From assembly GCA_002071245.1 (NCBI GenBank), contig MWEV01000179.1, forward strand, positions 1 to 9,938: a DNA stretch of 9,938 nt, in the 5' to 3' direction. The position numbers and the translations under genes are program-made. A model generated the notes under the pieces. That model had not been told where the DNA came from and did not search any database. It saw nothing but the letters and a program-made list of their open reading frames with translations. Each line of letters begins with the position of its first letter. Within the stretch, counting starts at the first letter, position 1. The DNA is from Deltaproteobacteria bacterium ADurb.Bin026 (GTDB lineage: Bacteria > Desulfobacterota > Syntrophorhabdia > Syntrophorhabdales > Syntrophorhabdaceae). Shown here piece by piece: positions 6,948 to 9,938 of the stretch.

Positions 6948-8369
6948 CTACCATTTCCCTTTCTCGAGGTATTTATGTATCGAGCGTGCTGCCTTTCTTC
7001 CTGCACCCATCGCAAGTATTACAGTGGCCGCACCTGTGACGATATCCCCACCGGCCCAGACACGTTCCTTTGTCGTCTTTCCAGTCTCTTGATCAGCCAC
7101 AAGGGTCCCACGCCGTGTCGTCTGAAGACCAGGGGTAGTAGAAGGAACAAGTGGGTTCGGACTGTTTCCTATAGCACATACAACCGCGTCCATCTGTATA
7201 CGAAAATTGGAATTAGGTATCTCAATAGGCCTTCTCCTCCCTGATGCATCGGGCTCGCCGAGCTCCATCTTGATACATTCGATCTCCGTGAGCCATCCGT
7301 TTTCATCTCCAATATATCGCACGGGCAGCGTGAGCATATTAAAGATCACGCCTTCCTCTTCTGCATTCTCACTCTCTTCGAGCCTTGCGGGCAACTCTGC
7401 ATGAGAACGTCTGTAAATAATCCTCACCTCATCTGCCCCCATACGCAATGCGGTCCGCGCAGAATCCATTGCTACATTGCCTCCACCGACCACAGCCACC
7501 CGGACATGCCTCTTGACGGGCGTGGATGACTTAGGAAACTGGTAGCCCTTCATAAGATTCATACGGGTCAGATACTCGTTTGCAGAATACACACCATTCA
7601 GATTCTCGCCCGGTATATCCATAAACCATGGCAACCCTGCACCCGTACCTACAAACACTGCATCAAACTCCTTAAGTAATTCGTCTATAGAACGTGTTTT
7701 ACCGACAACATAGTCTGTCACCACTTTCACTCCCAAACGTTGCACATAGTCGACCTCTCTTGCAACTATAGCCTTTGGCAGACGAAACTCCGGAATGCCA
7801 TAAGTCAAAACCCCTCCAGCTTTATGCAACGCCTCAAATATCGTCACCTCATGGCCAAGAAGGATAAGGTCACCCGCTACAGTGATACCGGCAGGGCCGG
7901 AACCAATTACTGCAACCTTTTTACCTGTAGGCTTTGCCTTTGAAGGCATATCAACGCTCCCCTGTTTTGCCTCCCAGTCAGCAAGGAATCTCTCCAGCCT
8001 TCCTATTGCTATCTCTCCCTTTTTATTCGCCAAAATACATTGTGACTCGCACTGAGATTCCTGTGGACATACCCTCCCACAGACAGCAGGCAAACAGTTT
8101 TTTTCCTTGAGTTTCTTGATTCCGGCAGAAAAATCACCTTTTACAATGCAAGAGATAAAATCAGGGATATCTATCTCTACAGGACAGCCTGTTTTGCATT
8201 TTGGTTTTTTGCACTGGAGACAACGCTTTGCCTCTTTTATGGCAAGCTCTTCCGTGTAACCAAGGGCAACCTCATTAAAATTATGCCTTCGGATTTCAGG
8301 AGACTGTTTAGGCATATCATTACGGTTTAAATCAATTTTTGACATTTTTTCTGTTTTTTCAGGATTCAT
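6948..8369 (-). CDS. nfnB: NfnB-like (GltD-type) NADPH-binding Fe-S flavoprotein subunit
   Basis: This 473-residue subunit belongs to the NADPH-dependent glutamate synthase small chain/NfnB/'sulfide dehydrogenase alpha' family. Two [4Fe-4S] sites are seen as C50, C53, C58, C62 and C97, C101, C107, C111. A FAD dinucleotide fold follows (GSGPAG, 156-161), then an NADPH fold (GGGNVAMDSAR, 295-305, with YRRSHAELPAR) and the family's C-terminal AGGDIVTGAATV (439-450). The start ATG at 8369 overlaps the nfnA stop by 11 nt, with AAGAGG 12 nt upstream. ATG at 8345 is an alternative. A longer frame from 8519 would overlap nfnA by about 160 nt and add residues unlike the family. It resembles the C-terminal half of the fused protein closely, including the GEPDASGRRRP stretch. 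In the family it takes electrons from NADPH and passes them through FAD and the Fe-S clusters to ferredoxin. Its partner here is the preceding subunit. Confidence 0.9.
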   Translation of the reverse strand: MNPEKTEKMSKIDLNRNDMPKQSPEIRRHNFNEVALGYTEELAIKEAKRCLQCKKPKCKTGCPVEIDIPDFISCIVKGDFSAGIKKLKEKNCLPAVCGRVCPQESQCESQCILANKKGEIAIGRLERFLADWEAKQGSVDMPSKAKPTGKKVAVIGSGPAGITVAGDLILLGHEVTIFEALHKAGGVLTYGIPEFRLPKAIVAREVDYVQRLGVKVVTDYVVGKTRSIDELLKEFDAVFVGTGAGLPWFMDIPGENLNGVYSANEYLTRMNLMKGYQFPKSSTPVKRHVRVAVVGGGNVAMDSARTALRMGADEVRIIYRRSHAELPARLEESENAEEEGVIFNMLTLPVRYIGDENGWLTEIECIKMELGEPDASGRRRPIEIPNSNFRIQMDAVVCAIGNSPNPLVPSTTPGLQTTRRGTLVADQETGKTTKERVWAGGDIVTGAATVILAMGAGRKAARSIHKYLEKGKW

Positions 8370-9222
8370 ATTGACATTTAACCTCTTTATGAACTGCCTG
8401 TTTTGGTTCGCTACGCCTAAAAAAGAGGGCTTCCTCCTCGAGATAAGCCTTTCTGCGAGCGAGAAATTCTTTCCAATCGACCTCATGACCACTGAACTCA
8501 GGACCATCAACACACGCAAACTTCATCTTTCCTTTTACCGTAACGCGACACACCCCACACATCCCGGTGCCGTCAATCATAATTGGGTTGAGGTTTACCA
8601 CCGTTAGTATGCCAAGTCCTCTTGTCATCTCGGACGCACGAGCCATAAGAAATGTACACCCGTTGACAATAACCCTGTCGGGTGGATTTTGCAAGCCGTG
8701 AATAACATCCGGCAGACACGTAATATGGCCTTTATAGCCTAAGCTCCCATCCCTTGTAATGTTGAATACCCTATCTACCAGTTTGATGTATCTGTCAACC
8801 CAATAGATGAGGTAGCTGCTCCTTGCCTCAAACACCATGATCACCTTGTTACCCGCTTCTTTCAAGGCCCTTGCTACTGGATAAAGGCTTGCAATACCAT
8901 AACACCCGCCCACACATACGACAGTGCCGAAGTTGCCTATCTCGGTCTCGTTTCCAAGTGGGCCGACACACGTTGATACAGTATCTTTTTCATCAAGACA
9001 CGCAAGTGCACCTGTAGATGCACCAACCTCCATAAATACAATCGTTATGGTACCTCTTTCTTCGTCCCAGTCCGCAACAGACAGCGGAATACGCTCACCT
9101 TCATCGTTGGCGCGTACAATGACAAACTGGCCCGGTTTCACTTTTGAGGCGATATCAGGCGCCTCGATGGTTAGTAGGTGCATATTGGGGACAATCATCC
9201 TTCGTTCTACAATGCTGTTCAT
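8359..9222 (-). CDS. nfnA: NfnA-like FAD/[2Fe-2S] subunit with altered nucleotide loop
   Basis: This 287-residue protein is related to ferredoxin-NADP+ reductases and to NfnA/'sulfide dehydrogenase beta'. It has the FAD loop RIPLSV (44-49) and a [2Fe-2S] site with D217, C222, C225 and C237 in DGTGMCGVCRVTV and FACVDGPEF. The nucleotide-binding loop reads GGCYGIAS (105-112), where the fused paralogue has GGGVGVAP, so NAD binding may be altered. The region 134-200 is also divergent. The start is ATG at 9222, with GGAGG at 9228-9232 five nt upstream. It overlaps the preceding stop as ATGA, which signals coupled translation. A GTG four codons upstream is less likely because the GGAGG would then lie within the coding region. 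With the following nfnB-like gene it should form the heterodimeric Nfn core. The NuoG-like protein before it may be a third subunit. Confidence 0.88.
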   Translation of the reverse strand: MNSIVERRMIVPNMHLLTIEAPDIASKVKPGQFVIVRANDEGERIPLSVADWDEERGTITIVFMEVGASTGALACLDEKDTVSTCVGPLGNETEIGNFGTVVCVGGCYGIASLYPVARALKEAGNKVIMVFEARSSYLIYWVDRYIKLVDRVFNITRDGSLGYKGHITCLPDVIHGLQNPPDRVIVNGCTFLMARASEMTRGLGILTVVNLNPIMIDGTGMCGVCRVTVKGKMKFACVDGPEFSGHEVDWKEFLARRKAYLEEEALFFRRSEPKQAVHKEVKCQYES

Positions 9223-9938
9223 ATTGCCCTCCACTCAATCAACGGGGCACGCGTCGGCCGCTCTTGCACGGTGAACATGCGCTTTGATTCAATGACCTTT
9301 ATGCCGGAAACAACATCTCCAAGCGGCACACCCCTGTAACTGCTTTTCCATGCAGCAGGCATGCCCTGTCCGTGTTTCTTAACCGTCCCCTTTAATGCAA
9401 TTCTTTTAAATTCAACGCGCCTCTTTTCTGCAGGGAAACCTTTTATGATCTTTTTGATTTCACCCTGTATAGAGCCGACATTGTTGAATTTCATGCCCGG
9501 TCTGCCGATCTTTTTAGCAATGCGTTTCAATATCCACCAATCGGGTTTCGAATCCATATATGGCGCTACCGCCTCTTTAACCTGCAAAACCCTGCCCTCG
9601 ATGTTGATTATCGTGCCCGAAGACTCTGTAAAAAGGCTTACGGGCAGGATTAAGTCAGGTGCGCGGGACGATTTCACTGGCAAGGCATTCTGGTAGATGA
9701 GATAATCACAATCTGGTAGGATATCAAAAGAGGTATCACCAATAAGGTATATGAGTTTACGTTTCTTCTTAAGATCTATGTGTGCATTTTCACCCCTCAA
9801 CTCTACGGTTTTGTCTGTTTTATGTTGTCTTATGGTATCGCCTGGCTTGATACACGGATAAGCCCCCATCGCAAGCATTCCCTTCAGATTTGTATATGGG
9901 CATGCAACAACTATCCTCCACGAAAATTCATTCTTCAG
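9219..9938 (-). CDS. Molybdopterin-oxidoreductase-family (NuoG/SfrA-like) protein, C-terminal part
   Basis: The frame is open to the right edge, so only the last 239 residues are present and the start lies outside. The visible part has marks of the formate dehydrogenase alpha/NuoG family: a GMLAMGAYPCIKPG stretch comparable to the family's GAxDMGALPxxxPG, then LIYQNALPVKSSRAPDLILP and an SSGTIINIEGRVLQVKEAV segment comparable to DGTFTNxERRVQ, followed by PDWWILKRIAKKIG. After this only about 70 residues remain. I do not see the usual C-terminal molybdopterin-dinucleotide-binding domain of catalytic formate dehydrogenases. This points to a NuoG- or SfrA-like electron-transfer subunit rather than a complete formate dehydrogenase. 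Its TGA overlaps the nfnA ATG, so the products are likely made together and may form one complex. Cofactor content cannot be judged without the N-terminal part. Confidence 0.78.
   Translation of the reverse strand: MKNEFSWRIVVACPYTNLKGMLAMGAYPCIKPGDTIRQHKTDKTVELRGENAHIDLKKKRKLIYLIGDTSFDILPDCDYLIYQNALPVKSSRAPDLILPVSLFTESSGTIINIEGRVLQVKEAVAPYMDSKPDWWILKRIAKKIGRPGMKFNNVGSIQGEIKKIIKGFPAEKRRVEFKRIALKGTVKKHGQGMPAAWKSSYRGVPLGDVVSGIKVIESKRMFTVQERPTRAPLIEWRAI

Noticed and set aside
8370..8519. N-terminal extension of nfnB from a start at 8519
   Set aside because: It would overlap nfnA by about 160 nt and add residues unlike the family; the ATG at 8369 gives the usual length and a short overlap.
9223..9234. 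GTG start of nfnA at 9234
   Set aside because: The ATG at 9222 has GGAGG five nt upstream and forms an ATGA overlap with the preceding stop, which is the better start.

Overview
The window reads as part of the chromosome of an anaerobic bacterium. Every gene I can support lies on the minus strand, so transcription runs from right to left. The gene set is typical of strict anaerobes that balance NADH, NADPH and ferredoxin pools: two NfnAB-type (NADH-dependent ferredoxin:NADP+ oxidoreductase, formerly 'sulfide dehydrogenase') flavoproteins, a molybdopterin-oxidoreductase-family protein of NuoG/SfrA type, and an [FeFe]-hydrogenase-like sensor kinase. Syntrophic or sulfate-reducing Desulfobacterota-like bacteria fit, but the sequence alone does not fix the taxon.

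Layout in transcription order. (1) 9938-6948: a tightly coupled cluster, namely the C-terminal part of a NuoG/SfrA-like protein (cut by the window edge), then a stand-alone NfnA-like subunit (ATGA overlap, start ATG at 9222), then a stand-alone NfnB-like subunit (11-nt overlap, start ATG at 8369). (2) 6947-6505: a 443-bp gene-free stretch packed with low-complexity tandem repeats of 8-, 7- and 8-bp period. (3) 6504-137: a second co-directional cluster, namely an [FeFe]-hydrogenase-like/4Fe-4S histidine kinase (TTG start), a single-domain response regulator overlapping it by 17 nt, a REC-PAS-histidine kinase hybrid (TTG start, 64-bp gap), and a 752-residue protein in which NfnA and NfnB are one polypeptide (39-bp gap). 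(4) 136-1: a second copy of the repeat tract, continuing off the left edge.

How the parts may work together. The two Nfn modules should move electrons between pyridine nucleotides and a low-potential carrier. The fused one keeps the motifs expected of a classical bifurcating NfnAB. The split one has an altered glycine-rich loop in its NfnA subunit and is coupled to a NuoG-like Fe-S/molybdopterin-fold protein, so it may serve a different electron partner. The sensor kinase carries H-cluster-like cysteine motifs and extra 4Fe-4S motifs. It could read H2 or the redox state of the cell and pass this to two receiver domains. Neither response regulator has a DNA-binding domain, so the final output is not encoded here.

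The most striking non-coding feature is a perfect 87-bp direct repeat (1-87 and 6817-6903). It lies just after the stop codon of both NfnB-type coding regions and so brackets the whole 6.8-kb sensor/fused-Nfn module.
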